Assembly (NCBI GenBank): GCA_964502145.1
Contig: CAZCVI010000006.1
Coordinates: 1 to 64,000, forward strand
Source of the DNA: CAZCVI01 sp964502145
GTDB lineage: Bacteria > Acidobacteriota > Aminicenantia > UBA2199
Length of the DNA: 64,000 bases
Direction: 5' to 3'
Part shown: piece by piece, positions 1 through 12,900 of the stretch
Layout of the letters: each line of letters starts with the position of its first letter
Numbering within the stretch: position 1 is the stretch's first letter
Made by a program: the position numbers and the translations under genes
The notes under the pieces: generated by a model
The model's input: the letters and a program-made list of their open reading frames with translations, nothing else
What the model was told of the DNA's origin: nothing
The model's database searches: none

Positions 1-83
1 ATCATATTTGAAATATCGTGAAAATGAATTTACACAAAATATTATACACTCCCTCGGACGAAACCTTTCCCCCTAGGTGCAAC

Positions 84-356
84 GCCTCTTTTCCACCTCA
101 CTTTGCCTCTTTTCCAACCCAATTTGCCTCTTTTCCACTTCACTTTATCTCTTTTCCACTTCACTTTGCCTCTTTGCCACTTCACTTTGTCTCTTTGCCG
201 CCCAGCTTTGTCTCTTTGCCAGCTCACTTTGCCTCTTTTCCACCTCATTTTATCTCTTTGCCACCTGACTTCATCTCTTTTCCACCTCATTTTGCCTCTT
301 TGCCACTTCATTTTATCTCTTTTCCACTCCATTTTGCCTCTTTGCCACCCTACTAC
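84..356. repeat. 21-bp minisatellite, 13 copies
   Basis: Thirteen contiguous 21-bp units of the type GCCTCTTTTCCACTTCACTT(T), with a few substitutions per unit and no spacers. The period is a multiple of three, so both strands stay open: the plus strand reads a heptad like FASFPLH (frame open 18-428) and the minus strand a heptad like KVKWKRG (frame open 42-395, from a TTG with a purine-rich stretch just upstream). Most differences between units change the residue on both strands, so selection does not pick out a coding strand. I treat it as a minisatellite with unproven coding capacity. Confidence 0.9.
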
Positions 357-505
357 ATGTTTTTTTGGGGATACTGTGGGTTTTTTCCCGGCCAATTGCC
401 TCTCCCTGAAAATAAAACACCTTTTTGACAGAGCAAGGAACTACAAAACCGATCAATAGCACTTTTAAAATATCACGAAGTGTGACTTCACCCTGAGTTT
501 ATTAA

Positions 506-610
506 AAGACCCCCACGAATTTCACGAATTTGCACGAATTAAAAAGAGATAAAATTTCTTTTTGGCGTCAATTCGTGATAATTCGTGCAATTTGTGGGCT
601 GATCTTTTTG
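506..610. repeat. dispersed palindromic repeat, copy 1
   Basis: An imperfect palindrome built from iterated CACGAATT-like words: the left arm starts CCCCCACGAATTTCACGAAT and the right arm holds ATTCGTGATAATTCGTGC and ends at TTTGTGGGC. A near copy in the same orientation lies at 3859-3960. It precedes the promoter of the exported-protein gene and may form a hairpin. Confidence 0.75.
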
Positions 611-618
611 TGACTCCG

Positions 619-647
619 TGGACAGAAGGGGTTAAATGGGTTATAAT
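619..647 (+). promoter_or_regulatory. sigma70-like promoter of the 681-3842 unit
   Basis: TGGACA (619-624, five of six consensus bases), a 17-bp spacer, then a perfect TATAAT (642-647). The predicted transcript starts near 654. The AGGAG ribosome binding site and the ATG at 681 follow directly. No other promoter is evident before the second gene at 1392, so the two are probably co-transcribed. Confidence 0.7.
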
Positions 648-680
648 AGGGATTCTGATGATGTGCGGTAGGAGTAAGTC

Positions 681-1364
681 ATGAATTTTAAAGGTATTGT
701 ATTGATTTTGACGGTGGTTTTTTTGTGGCCATCTATTTTGCTGACAAAGGAACGGGTCTACGAGGAAAAAACTGGGGCTGACGTGGTTACACATCGCTTT
801 AATATGGAAACGACGGATATGGGATATACGATTTTCCTGACTACGGAAACCAAAGAAGGAAACGTGACCCAAGAGTTCTTCCTGGATAAAAAATTGGCGA
901 CTGTGAGCTGGAATTATGACGATCCTAAAGCGAAAACAAAGGTTCACGCGGCCAGGAAAGATAAAAAAATCACGCTATCAGGCTCGGACCGGGGCAAAGG
1001 GATTGAAAAAACGTTTGCGGTGGACGAACTGGCCTGGAACCAACTCTTTAACCTGGGCCTGGAACAATTCGCTTTAAATAAAGAGGACACGGTTAAATTC
1101 TGGGCGATCGGGGTGAAAGGGCCGGGCAATATGAAAATCACTCGCTTCAAAGTGAAAAAGAAAAGCAAGGAACCTATCCTCCTGACTGTGGGCAATCAGA
1201 AAATGCCAGCGGTGTACATGACAATTTCTTTAACGGGGTTCCTCTCGATGTTCTGGACGGGAGAGTATTGGTTCCGCTCGACAGACGGGGTGTTTTTGCG
1301 GTATAAAGGAAAAAATAAACCGGGTGCGCCAGTCTCGTTTATGCAATTGGTTACGGAAAAATAA
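681..1364 (+). CDS. exported beta-rich protein of unknown function (DUF3108-like?)
   Basis: A 227-aa protein with a short basic N-terminus and a hydrophobic stretch at about residues 5-21 that looks like a Sec signal; no lipobox cysteine follows. The rest is rich in alternating beta-strand pattern and lysine. The C-terminal part contains TGEYWFRSTDGVFLRYKG followed by a Gly/Pro-rich turn, reminiscent of DUF3108-type periplasmic proteins, but I cannot confirm the family. The start is set by TAGGAG six bases upstream of the ATG, behind a good promoter at 619-647. It ends 27 bp before the membrane glycosyltransferase-like gene, so the two probably act together at the cell envelope. A cytoplasmic role is unlikely given the signal sequence. 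Confidence 0.6.
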   Translation: MNFKGIVLILTVVFLWPSILLTKERVYEEKTGADVVTHRFNMETTDMGYTIFLTTETKEGNVTQEFFLDKKLATVSWNYDDPKAKTKVHAARKDKKITLSGSDRGKGIEKTFAVDELAWNQLFNLGLEQFALNKEDTVKFWAIGVKGPGNMKITRFKVKKKSKEPILLTVGNQKMPAVYMTISLTGFLSMFWTGEYWFRSTDGVFLRYKGKNKPGAPVSFMQLVTEK

Positions 1365-1391
1365 AAGTGGCAGGCTAGATGTGAATTGAAT

Positions 1392-3842
1392 ATGAAACAA
1401 AAAAGTGAAACGATAAAATATGGACTCTTTTTAATCCTACCGGTACTGCTGTTGTGGGCAGGAATGTACTTGAGCGACGCACGGGGACCCTATTGGTTGA
1501 GCGGTAACCTGGACCCGGATTATGTGTATCTGTTGAATGCCTCGAATATGGCGGACCTGCAAAAAGTGGGCCATATCGATCACCCGGGCACGACGGTGCA
1601 AATGATTGGCGCAATCACAATACGGGTAGCTCATTTATTTAGTGCAACAAAAGATAATGTACACACGGATGTCTTAAAAAATCCAGAAAAATATTTAAAA
1701 GCCATCAACGGGGTGTTCTTGGTTTTAAATGGACTGATGGTTCTACTGCTGGGGGTGGGGGCTTACCGCATTACTGGCCATTTGGCTTTGAGCCTGTTAT
1801 TGCAATGCACACCGTTCTTACCGGGCACGGTGTTGACGGCTAGTTTGGCGCGGGTGCGACCGGAACCATTACTGCTGTGTGCGGGGCTATTACTGATTCT
1901 TTTTCTGGTTAAATGGGCGACCCAACATGGGAAATTGGCGGGTGTTTCTTTTTCCTATTGGCCGGCACTGTGGGGCGGGGCTATTGTGGGGTTCGGGATA
2001 GCGACGAAAATCACATTTATCCCGTTAGTGGTGATTCCACTGTTTATTTTTCCAAGACTGAAAAATAAATTATTTTATCTGGCTACGACATTGGTGAGTT
2101 TTATTTTTTTCACACTGCCAATTATGGGTTCATACGCAAAATTTTTGGATTGGATTTATAATCTGGCGACGCATAAAGGGGGTTACGGCACGGGAGCGAG
2201 GGAAGTATTCTCCTGGCCGACAACACTAAAAAATAGTGGCGTGATGCTGCGGGAGAATGGGTTGTTTGCAGGGTTATTGGTGTTTTCGCTGCTGCTGATC
2301 CTGGTGGCTGTTTTGGTGCCACGCCTACGCAAGATGTCACTGGGCAACGGATACTTTAAAGTGTTGGTAGGGGTGACGGTAGCAGACATCCTGGCGATAG
2401 TAATGGTTTCAAAACATGCGGCGCAACACTATTTATTGCCTGCTTTGAGTGTGGTGGGCCTGGTTCTGGTTCTGATATATCTTTATTTGCAAGATATGGG
2501 TATCGCTTTCAAAAAAAAACCAGGGTTTATACAGATTCCTTTTTGGGTGGTGTTGGCGGGGGTGATGCTTTGGCTGAATCCATGGCAAGAATTTAAACAG
2601 ATGGCTTCAACTTGGGCCTTTGTGCGGCAAGAGGGGTTGAATATCAATGAAAAAGTGGCGAGCGATTATAAGGGGTTCGCAAAAATCTATTATTACGCGA
2701 GTTCTTCACGGGAATATGCTTTAAAATTCGGCAATGATCTCGCGCTAAACAAGCATACGGAAGTATTAAAAACACTGTATCCAGATGTATATTTTTATGA
2801 TTTTGCAAGTGGCGGGATTTTTTCGTTTGATTATAATGAACGAGTGGCAATGGCGCGAATTCAGGCGAAATATGGGGCTAAAATCCTCTTTCAAGGGCCA
2901 GATAGTGGGTTATTAAAGATTCCGGGCTTAAAATTGTCACGCTACAGAGTGCCGGGCTGCAATAGAGAATATATATTTATGGGGGACCAAACACAGGTCA
3001 AGGTATTTACCACTATCCAGGAATGGATCACGCAGAATGTGCGGGGTGGGGCCACACTGGTGGTACCGGTGGAAGCGGCGGCTATGGTAGCACCGCTACA
3101 ACAGGATTATGCGATCATGCTGCAAGAAATGAGGAAAATGAGTGAACCGGTCTTTCTAAATCTGGTGACATGTTTGGAAAATCCCTATTTTGTGGTGCCA
3201 GTACCCTCCTTTTATGGCAAAAACAGGCTCTCACCCAAATTTATCACGCGATTGCAAAAACTGCGCGACTGGATTGAAATCGAAGGGACATTGCCAACAG
3301 CAGATACACGGCAATTTTATATGGGGCGAAAAAAAGTACAGGGTGGAATAGGAACAATAGACAGCAAGACTAAATTAATAGAATTGGCTGCAAATACGCT
3401 TGCAGGGCAACTAAAAACACTCTCTGCGCGGGGGAAATTCAAATTTGACTTGAATAAAGTGGGGACGGGGAACGAGGTGACTGTTTCAATGGTAGAGCAA
3501 GCGCAACCGCCGGTAATCACCTTTAATATTTTTGGTTACAACGCTGATAAAAAAGGCCTGAACCTGGATATCGCAAAAATAGACACGGTTTATTTTGTGG
3601 CGCGGGTGTGGGTGCCGGAGAATCTACTGAATGCGGACAATCATTTGTTTATCCAGGATTTTACAACAGCATGGGAACGGGAAAAGGTGTTTTTTCCGGT
3701 GCCGGGCTGGTTAACCTATGTGGTTTCCAAAAAAATCCGCCCGCACAGCACACAATTATTGTGGGGGTTGCGCTTCACACCAAAAACAACACAAGAAAAA
3801 ATGGTGGTTAAAGACATGAGGGTGTTTGTGAAGTATAAATAA
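1392..3842 (+). CDS. GT-C-type (PMT/ArnT-like) multi-spanning membrane protein
   Basis: An 816-aa protein: an N-terminal half with about ten hydrophobic segments (the first at residues 8-27, others clustered between about 110 and 400) and a soluble C-terminal half of about 400 residues. After the first membrane segment come LDPDYVYLLNASN and GHIDHPGTTVQM, an acidic-loop pattern typical of GT-C lipid-linked sugar transferases and of the related unnamed families found next to exopolysaccharide genes. The role inferred is transfer of sugar from a polyprenyl carrier on the outer face of the inner membrane; substrate unknown. Neither start is supported by a good ribosome binding site: I prefer ATG 1392, with TTG 1386 two codons upstream possible. 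It follows the exported-protein gene by 27 bp and converges on NRPS-A, with a palindrome between them. Confidence 0.65.
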   Translation: MKQKSETIKYGLFLILPVLLLWAGMYLSDARGPYWLSGNLDPDYVYLLNASNMADLQKVGHIDHPGTTVQMIGAITIRVAHLFSATKDNVHTDVLKNPEKYLKAINGVFLVLNGLMVLLLGVGAYRITGHLALSLLLQCTPFLPGTVLTASLARVRPEPLLLCAGLLLILFLVKWATQHGKLAGVSFSYWPALWGGAIVGFGIATKITFIPLVVIPLFIFPRLKNKLFYLATTLVSFIFFTLPIMGSYAKFLDWIYNLATHKGGYGTGAREVFSWPTTLKNSGVMLRENGLFAGLLVFSLLLILVAVLVPRLRKMSLGNGYFKVLVGVTVADILAIVMVSKHAAQHYLLPALSVVGLVLVLIYLYLQDMGIAFKKKPGFIQIPFWVVLAGVMLWLNPWQEFKQMASTWAFVRQEGLNINEKVASDYKGFAKIYYYASSSREYALKFGNDLALNKHTEVLKTLYPDVYFYDFASGGIFSFDYNERVAMARIQAKYGAKILFQGPDSGLLKIPGLKLSRYRVPGCNREYIFMGDQTQVKVFTTIQEWITQNVRGGATLVVPVEAAAMVAPLQQDYAIMLQEMRKMSEPVFLNLVTCLENPYFVVPVPSFYGKNRLSPKFITRLQKLRDWIEIEGTLPTADTRQFYMGRKKVQGGIGTIDSKTKLIELAANTLAGQLKTLSARGKFKFDLNKVGTGNEVTVSMVEQAQPPVITFNIFGYNADKKGLNLDIAKIDTVYFVARVWVPENLLNADNHLFIQDFTTAWEREKVFFPVPGWLTYVVSKKIRPHSTQLLWGLRFTPKTTQEKMVVKDMRVFVKYK

Positions 3843-3858
3843 AATATAGATAAAAAAA

Positions 3859-3960
3859 AGACCCCCACGAATTTCACGAATTTACACGAATGAAAAGAAT
3901 TAGATTTTTCTGTGGTGTAAATTCGTGGTCATTCGTGTAAATTCGTGGGCCGGTTTTTTA
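3859..3960. repeat. dispersed palindromic repeat, copy 2; probable bidirectional terminator
   Basis: The second copy of the 506-610 palindrome, in the same orientation. Arms CCCACGAATTT...ACACGAAT and ATTCGTGT-AAATTCGTGGG are complementary. A run of A precedes the left arm and a run of T follows the right arm. It lies between the convergent ends of the membrane-protein gene (stop 3842) and NRPS-A (stop 3971), where a two-way terminator is expected. Confidence 0.7.
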
Positions 3961-3970
3961 CGCGGCTGGG

Positions 3971-6900
3971 TTATTCATTTTCTTTTATGACCTGGGAAAT
4001 CACGTCGCTGGTGATACGGGCAAAATCTATGATCTGCTCTTTATCCCTGAATATAGAATGATGGTCGCCATTGACTTCATGATAGATGACGGGATGATGG
4101 CAGTACGCTTGCCAGGATTCGACGCGTTCGGGGTTCTGATTGGCCCAGAAGAAATGAAGCGGGGTGTGAATTTTTCCCTGGGGGGCATAAATGAGACTGG
4201 CATTCCCATGGGTCCGGTTAACATTGAGATAATGGATCAATTCCTTGCCGGTAAGGCCAAAATAATTGGGTAAGGCGAGCGCATTGGCGACGAGTAACTG
4301 CCTTAACTGCTCTACCAGGGCGGGGTCACTGGAAATAAAATCAACGGCCATGGACCAGAGCTGGTGGAGATCATCTATTTTATCAAGATCAGTGGGATTC
4401 CCAGCGGCAAGGAAGAAAGGCTTGATAAAATTTCTCTCGGTGGCGAGTGAAAAGGTCTCAATCACCACATCTTTTTTGTAATCGGGACCAGAGCAATCAA
4501 CAAAACCCAGGAAAGAGAGGGTTTCGTGGTTTCTTTCCAATTGCAGGGCCATTTCCAATCCCAAATGCCCGCCCCACGACCACGTAAAGATATTATAGGG
4601 ACCATGGGGCTGGATTTGTTTGAGCTGCTGGATGTATTTGGCAGCAATGGCTTCAACGGTGACATTTTCAGGGACGTAATTTTTTAGATTTTCGGCATTT
4701 ATACCCCAACAATTAAACGGGATCGCGATATGTTTGGAAAATTCCATGTACGCGCCCACATCACCGAGTACTTCATGGACAAAAAAGAGATTTTTTTCAG
4801 CCTGGGGAGAACGGGTTAACATGACAAAGTTGGTTGGGACTTGGGTAGCAGCAGTAGGGGGCCATTGGACATCTGCTAAATAGTGTTCCAAGGTGGCAAT
4901 CGTGGGCTGAGCAAACAATGTGGCGACTGAAATATCGGTGCCGAGCTTTTCGCGTAATTGATTGGCTACCTTGACAATATCAAGAGAATTTCCACCGAGA
5001 TCAAAGAAATTATCCTGTATGCCAATTCGTGCGCGGCCTAAGATGCCCTGCCAGATGGTTGCGATAGTGTGCTGCAACGCGGTTGTGGGTGCCTGATAGG
5101 TATCGACGGCATGGAAATCGGCTTCCAAGGGCCGGGGGAGTTTGGGACGATCGACTTTTCCATTGGCATTCAAGGGGATACTGGCTATTTTTACAAAACA
5201 GGAAGGAACCATGTAATCGGGCAACTTCTCTTCAAGGTATTCTTTTAACGCGGATATGGTTTCATTGTTTTGACTGGTAGTATAATACGCGCACAGGAAT
5301 TGGCGCTGGTTGTTTGTCTGGTCGATGACGACGGCTTCTTTGATAATGGGGTGGGTTTTAAGTTGGGTTTCGATTTCGCCGAGTTCTATTCTGAACCCAC
5401 GGATTTTAACCTGGTGGTCAATACGGCCTAAATATTCAAGATTGCCATCAGGTAACCAGCGGGCAAGGTCACCGGATTTGTAAAGGGTAGTGGAAGAAAG
5501 GGGCAGCATGATAAATTTTTCCTGGGTTAATTGGGGACGATTTAAATACCCGCGGGCAACACCTGCTCCACCGACATGTATTTCACCGGGAATACCGATA
5601 GGGACAATCTGGTTGTACTTGTTTAAAAGATAAACACTCAGGGTAGGAATGGGTTTCCCAATATTACTGAGCCCGGTTTCGATTTCGTGCGGGGTTATCT
5701 CTTTGAAAGTGACATGCACGGTAGTCTCGGTTATGCCGTACATGTTGATCAATTGAGTATGGGGGTATTTGTGGTGCCAACTTTTGATTTTACCGGGAAA
5801 TAAGGCTTCGCCACCAAAGATAATGTATCGTAAATAAAGGCGTGGGTCGGGAAACTGGTTCTCTTCTTCCAATAAGCGATAAAATGCAGAGGGGGTCTGG
5901 TTCAATACGGTCACGGCTTGGCTTTTTAAAAGGTGTAAATACTGGGTGGTATCAATGGCAGTCATACGGGAAATAAGCATTAATTTACCGCCAAATAACA
6001 AGGCACCATACATTTCCCAGACGGAAAAATCAAAACAAAAAGAATGAAACATGGTCCATACATCACGCTCATTAAATTGAAATTGGAAACGATCATTAAA
6101 AAACAAACGCACGATATTTTGCTGGGTTACCATGACACCTTTGGGCCTGCCTGTGGTGCCGGAAGTGTAAATGATGTAGGCGAGATTTGTGGGAGTGATG
6201 GGAGTTATGGGAGTTACGTGAGTAACGGGAGTTATGGGAAGTATGGGAGTTATGGGAGTGTGGTCTTGGATGATTTGGTGGGTAAGTTGGATTTTGGTGT
6301 TGCTGTCGGATAACATGAATTGTTTGCGATCTTCGGGGTAGTCGGGGTCAATGGGAAGATAGGCGGCACCGGATTGTAAAATGGCTAATATGCCGATGAT
6401 CATTTCTATGGAACGATGGATTTGAATGGCGATAATGTCCTGGGATAAAACACCTTGAGCGATTAAATAATGGGCCAATTGGGTGGATTGGTGAAACAAT
6501 TCCGTGTAGGTGATGTGGCTGTTTTGTTCAGCGCTTAGGGCGCTGTGATGGGGGGTGCGTTGGGTTTGTTCGAGGAATAACTGGGGGATTGTTTTAGTGG
6601 TGGGATATTCTGCGGCGGTTTGGTTGAATTCAATGACTAACCGGGCGCGCTCCTGGGGGGATAACAGGGTTAATTCTGCCACATCTAATTCGGGGTTGGC
6701 TAGCACTTGCTCAAATGCGACGCGGAAATGATGGGCGATTTGTGCGACATAGTCATGATCAATGGCATTGGCATTGTATTGAAAGGTCACTGATAATTCC
6801 TGGGAACCTGAGAGGGTGACGTTAAAATCATAATTGGTTTGCTCAAACACATTAACATTGGTCAAGCGAAAAGAAAGGGGGGCACGCTGATTTGTTTCAT

Positions 6901-9900
6901 GGCTATACCCGGCAATCTGTTCTGCTATGGGATAATTCTCAAATACAAAAAGATGATCCAGCAAATTCTGCTTTAATGGATGATTGGATTGAATCGCGGC
7001 AAGTGGAAAATAATGAAAAGCCTCGGCGACGAGGGCTTCGGCCTGTACGTTCTGAAGGAGATGCTTAATTTTTATTTCTCCGCTAAAACGGATGCGAACG
7101 GGAATGGTATTGATAAATAACCCGACCATGGCTTCAACGCCCGCCAACTCAAAGGGGCGTCCAGAAACAACGGCTCCAAAAACAACATCTTCTTTTTGAT
7201 TGTATTTGCCGAGCAGAATGCCCCAGATAGTCTGGGTCACACTATTTAAGGTCACATTATATTGGGCTGCCAATGTATTGAGGCGGGTAGTTTGGTCGCG
7301 GTCGAGTTCAAAAGAGATATGTTTATTGCTATATCTTCCCTGTTTGGGTTCCTTCTTTGTTTTGGGCTTTAGTATGCTGGTTTGTTCTGCAAATGTGTCG
7401 AGATAGTTTTTCCAATACAAACCTGACGCCTCTTTATCTTGATTTTCGAGCCATTCGATATAGGTTCGATAGGGTTTTATCCGGGGTAATCGTGGGGGCT
7501 TGTGCTGGACATACGCGTTATAAATCTGGAAAAATTCGCTGTTTATAATCCCGATACACCAGCCATCCATCAAGATATGGTGAAAACTCCAGATAAATTC
7601 ATAAAGGAATTCCTCCAGGCGGAGCACGGAAGCGCGGACCAATATAGCTTGACTTAAATCAAAAGTGGCTTTTTTATCTTTAATTCTAAACTGGCGGACA
7701 AAATCCTCTTTTTCGGCATCATTGGCAAGGTGACGAATATCCTGGTAATAAAAATCCACGGCCCTGTTTTTTAATACCAATTGCAGGGGCCGGGCTGTAT
7801 CTTTATGCACAAAAGCGGTCCGTAAAATATGGTGGCGGTTAAGGAGTTCATTCAAACTTTTTTCGACAATCGGGATATTCAATTCCCCTTCCAAACGAAA
7901 CGCGGTCTGTTCAAAATAAGCATACGACAAGGGGTCCATCAAGTGATGAAATAACATGCCTTCCTGCATGGGCGACAAGGGATAAATGTCCTCGGTCCCA
8001 GGGTACATTGCCAACAAACGCTGGAGCTGTTCAATGCTCAACTGGGTATAGGTAAAATCACTGGGGGTCTGTTCGGCATGGTCTTTGGCAACACAATGGG
8101 CGATAATCAACTGGAGTGCGGACAAAAAGTGCGCGGCGAAGTTGCTGATAGTCTCTGCTTTATACTGGGTGTGATTGTAAGAAATCGTCATGGTTAACCG
8201 GTGGTTGGCTGTCATGCCGTTTATTTCCAATTCATACTCCCGTGGATAATTTAAGTCTTGAGAAGGCCCGGTAGATTCTTTGGCGAGTTGAAATAAAGAA
8301 CTTTGCTGGACATCGGCATCAAATTGCCCAAGATAATTAAAAATGAGTTGCGGTTTTAAGTCAAACGCTATTTTCTGACTGGGGTCTGCGGGTGTGCTAT
8401 ATTTTAATAGGCCATACCCAATGCCCTTGTTGGGAATTTTTCTCAGGGTCTCTTTAATTTCCTTGATCTGGCGACCGGTATCATGGGCATAAGAAACATC
8501 CATGAGCACGGGATATTCAGTGGTAAACCAACCGACAGTCCGGCTGACATCTATCGCCCCGGAAATATTTTCCCGGCCATGACCTTCCAAAACAATCCAT
8601 ACGCGGCTGTGTCCAAACGTTTCTTTGCTAGCCAAGCCCAAGGCAGTCAACAATATATCATTGATCTCGGTGTTATAAGACTGGTTAACCTGGTTTAACA
8701 ATAGGGTGGTTTGGGCTTCTTCGAGACTAAAAGAAACCTCTTGAATATCTTTTACAGCATTTTCTGCCCCGATAAAATCCCTGGGAATGGGAGGAACTTC
8801 TTGGGATATGAGGTTGCACCAATAGGATTGCTCTTTCGCTAGGTTTTTATGGTTGGCATAAGCGACTAATTGCTCTGACCAGTATTTAAAAGAATCTGTT
8901 TTGGGAGGTAAGACAGGGGTTTGATTGTCCAGGATTTGCCGGTATAATGTTTCGATGTCTGCAAAGAGGACACGCCAGGAAAGACCATCAATGACAAGAT
9001 GATGAATGGTCAATAATAACCGGTCACCATCGCTGAGGTGAAACAATCCTAGTTTCATCAGGGGACCATTTTTCAGGTCTATGCTGCTTTGGATGTGGTG
9101 TATCTTTTTTTGGAGTTCTTCGCTGAGAGCGGCAGCATTATTTTTAAATGAAGTGAGATCGTACTCGTGAAAGGAGAGCGGAAAGTTCAAATTTTGATTT
9201 ATTTGTTGGACTTCATGGGTGTGCGGGTCTATTTCATAGGTCATACGCAGGGCATCATGGTGGTGGGTTAGGTGGATAAACACTTTTTTTAGTACATCTA
9301 TATTATAAGGGCTAGCTGAATAAAACATAACGGTCTGATTATAAAAAGATACGTGGTGGGGGTGAAAATTAAAAAATGTTTTCTGAATAGGGGTCAAAGG
9401 AATGGGTCCGGTAACAGGAGCTTGATCGGGAACACGTTCTATTTTTCGGACATGGGAGGCCAAATCGGCGATCATGGGGTATTGGAAGATGTCTTTCATG
9501 TCGACTTTATACCCGGTACTGTTCATCCGGGATAATATCTGGATGGATTTGATAGAATCGCCACCATTATAAAAGAAATTATCATAGATACCAATATTGG
9601 TTTTCCCCAGTACGGCTTGCCAGATATCCACGATTTTTTTCTCCAGTTCATTTCGTGGCGGTGTGTGGGTTACGCTTACTTGGGTCTGGGGCATTGGCAG
9701 GGCATTAATATCAAGTTTACCATTGGGCGTCAGGGGTAACTTTTCCAATAAGAGAAAATGGGCGGGGATCATATACGCGGGTAAAAATTGGGACAAATAC
9801 TCTTTTAATAAAACGGGTTCAAGGAAAGATGGCACTGTCTCGTGGGGCACAATATACGCGCAAAGATAACTGCCCAGAGTATCATCTTGCCGGAGCAACA

Positions 9901-12900
9901 CGACAACCTCTTTAATATCCTCGTGTTTTAATAATTGGTTCTCAATCTCGCCGATTTCAATGCGCATGCCGTGAATTTTGATCTGGTTGTCCACGCGACC
10001 AATAAATTCGAGATTGCCATCTGACCTCCAGCGCCCAAGATCACCGGTACGATAAAAAGGCGTGCGCATAGAGACGTGGGGGGTGGGGGGAAGAGCAATA
10101 AATTTTTCGGCAGTTAATTCGGGGCGATTAAGATACCCGCGGGCTAAACTGGAACCGGCCACACATAATTCACCGGTCACACCAATAGGACAAAGCGCGA
10201 GGTGTTGATCGAGGACATACACGGCGACATTACTGATGGGTTTGCCGATAACGGCCTTCTGGGTGTCGGGTTTGAGTTCATAGGCAGTGGTGTTGACACT
10301 GTTTTCAGTGGGGCCGTACTCATTAAATATCCGCGCGTGGGGTAATCGTTCAAAATGTTTGCGCATCAATTCATCGGGGAAATAATCGCCAGCACAACAG
10401 ATCATTTTTATATATTTTAAATCAGCGGCAATCTCTTCGAGCAACACATTGTAAAAAATTGGGACCACAATAAAATGGGTAACGCCTTTGGTGGTGATGG
10501 TTCTTTTAAGAATGGTGAGGTCGGAACGTTCTTCATCGCGGATCAGCACGAGGCGGGCACCACCGAGCAACGGGGTGAAAATATCGGTCACAGAACTGTC
10601 AAAGAAATAAGGGGGAATTTGCAAGCTGACATAACCGGGAGCATATTTATAATTATTTTTCCGCCAGATAATAGTATTGACAATGGTGCGATGTTCAACG
10701 AGCACACCCTTGGGAATGCCAGTGGAACCGGAGGTATACATGACATACGCGGGGTCAGTAGGATAACCGGGGGCAGGTGAGGCGGGAGCATAACGACCAC
10801 AATCCTTTGCCAAGTGCTCAATGCATAGAATGGCATGAAGTGCGGGGCATTCTTCTTTCATGGGGGCAAGTTTGGCAAGATATTTTTGGTGTGCAACAGC
10901 GAGGGCGACGGAAGCATCATTGCAAACGAATCGTAATCGTGGGACAGGCAATAATACATCCATGGGAATATAAGCACCGCGGGCTTTCATGACGGCAAAG
11001 AGGACAAGAATCAGTTCTATCGAGCGATCCATTAATACAATAACACGCTCACCAGGAATTAACCCTTTCTCGGCTATTAAATACTGGGCGAGTTGATTGG
11101 ATTTTTGATTTAATGCGGCGTAGGTGATTTGGTTTCCCCCGTTATTTTCGCCGATGAGGGCAATGTCATCTGGGGTTCGTTGTACTTGATCTGCAAACAA
11201 CTGATAAATGGTTTTATTGTCAGGATAGGGGAGCGCGGTATTATTAAAATCGAGAACCAATTGTTTTTTCTCGGTGGCAGGGAGCATGTCGATTTGATTA
11301 ATGGTTATAGCGGGGTTCTGGAGCACGGCGGTTATAATATTTTGCAGATAGTGTGCAAAGCGGTGGATGGTTTCTGCTTTAAATAATTTAGTACAATATT
11401 CGAGTGTGCAGGAAATTTGTTTGGCAAATTCAGTACACATGAGGGTTAAATCAAATTTTGCGGTGGTTTGTTCAAAAGGGAACGATTCTAACTTCAAACC
11501 GGGGTTTTTGATGGTGGGGATATCCTGGTTCTGCAAGACGAACATGGCATCAAACAAGGGATTGCGACTGGTTTCTCTATTTTTCACTACTTTCTCAACA
11601 ATATCTTCATATTGATAGTCCTGATTGGCAAAAGCCATTAATGTATTATCTTTGACATCTGCCAAGAAAGATCGGGCACTTTTTTCGCCAGCAGGATTAT
11701 TTTTCAGCATGAGGGTATTGACGAACATGCCAATGATTTGCTCTAAGTCGGCGTGAGGTCGTCCAGCAGTGGGGGTTCCAACAACAATCACTTCCTGATT
11801 GCACAGTTTGGCTAAAAAGATATCATACAATGACAGCAATACCATGAATAATGTACACCCCTGCTGCATGGCAAATGTATTTAAAGCTTGGGTTTGCTGA
11901 CTGTCCAATGTGAAATTCAAGGTACTACCGGCAAAACTCTTCACTTTGGGCCTGACATAATCAAAGGGGAGATCCAAGACAGGAATCGCACCTGAAAATT
12001 GATTCAACCAGTACATTTCCTGCTGGGCAATTTGTTCTCGCCGTGCATTTTCCCACTGGGCATAATCCTTGTATTGGAGTTGGAGTTCTGGCAATTCCTG
12101 GGCGTCATACAGAGTCATGAACTCTTTAACCAACACACCCATGGAAGTACCATCGGCGATGATGTGGTGCATGTCTACGATTAAAAGAGAGGTTTCTGCT
12201 TTGCGGGGAACAAAAACGACCCGCACCAGGGGGGCGACGGCTAAATCAAAGGGGCGGATGAATTCATTCACGTGGGTATTTTCAGGGTCAACACTTTGTA
12301 TTATTTCAAAGGGCACAGAATCGTGAATGCGCTGCACGGGTTTTTCATGGTGCATAAAAAAGGAGGTTCTAAAACTTTCATGACGCTGGATGAGTTTCTC
12401 AAAACTGGTAGCCAGTTTTTCAATCTGGATTTTTCCATTCAATTTCATGATTTGCGGCATATTGTAACCGGTACTGGTTTGATCCAAAATCTGTAGAAAG
12501 TATAATCGCTTTTGCGCGGAGGACAACGGATAGTATTCTTTTTTCTCGGTGGGCGCAATGTTCGCATAACTATTGACGACAGATTCGTTTAATAGCTGGG
12601 CTAAACCTGCAATAGTAGAGTACTTAAAAATCTGCGCCAGTTCCATTTTAATATGGAGTTCTTTATGTATTCTGGACATCATGGTGGCGGCTTTTAAAGA
12701 ATGTCCGCCCAATTCAAAGAAATTATCATGGATGCTAATTTTATCTTCTTTAATACCGAGTATATAGGACCATATCTTGACCAATTCGACTTCGATATGA
12801 TTCCTAGGTCCAAAGAAATCATTTTCAGTAGTCATTGTGGGCGCGGGCAATTGTTTCCGGTCGATTTTGCCAGTGGAAGTCAAGGGGAAAGATTCCATGC

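Noticed and set aside
84..356. CRISPR or a definite repeat-protein gene
   Set aside because: There are no spacers, and both strands are open only because the 21-bp unit is a multiple of three; variation does not favour either strand.
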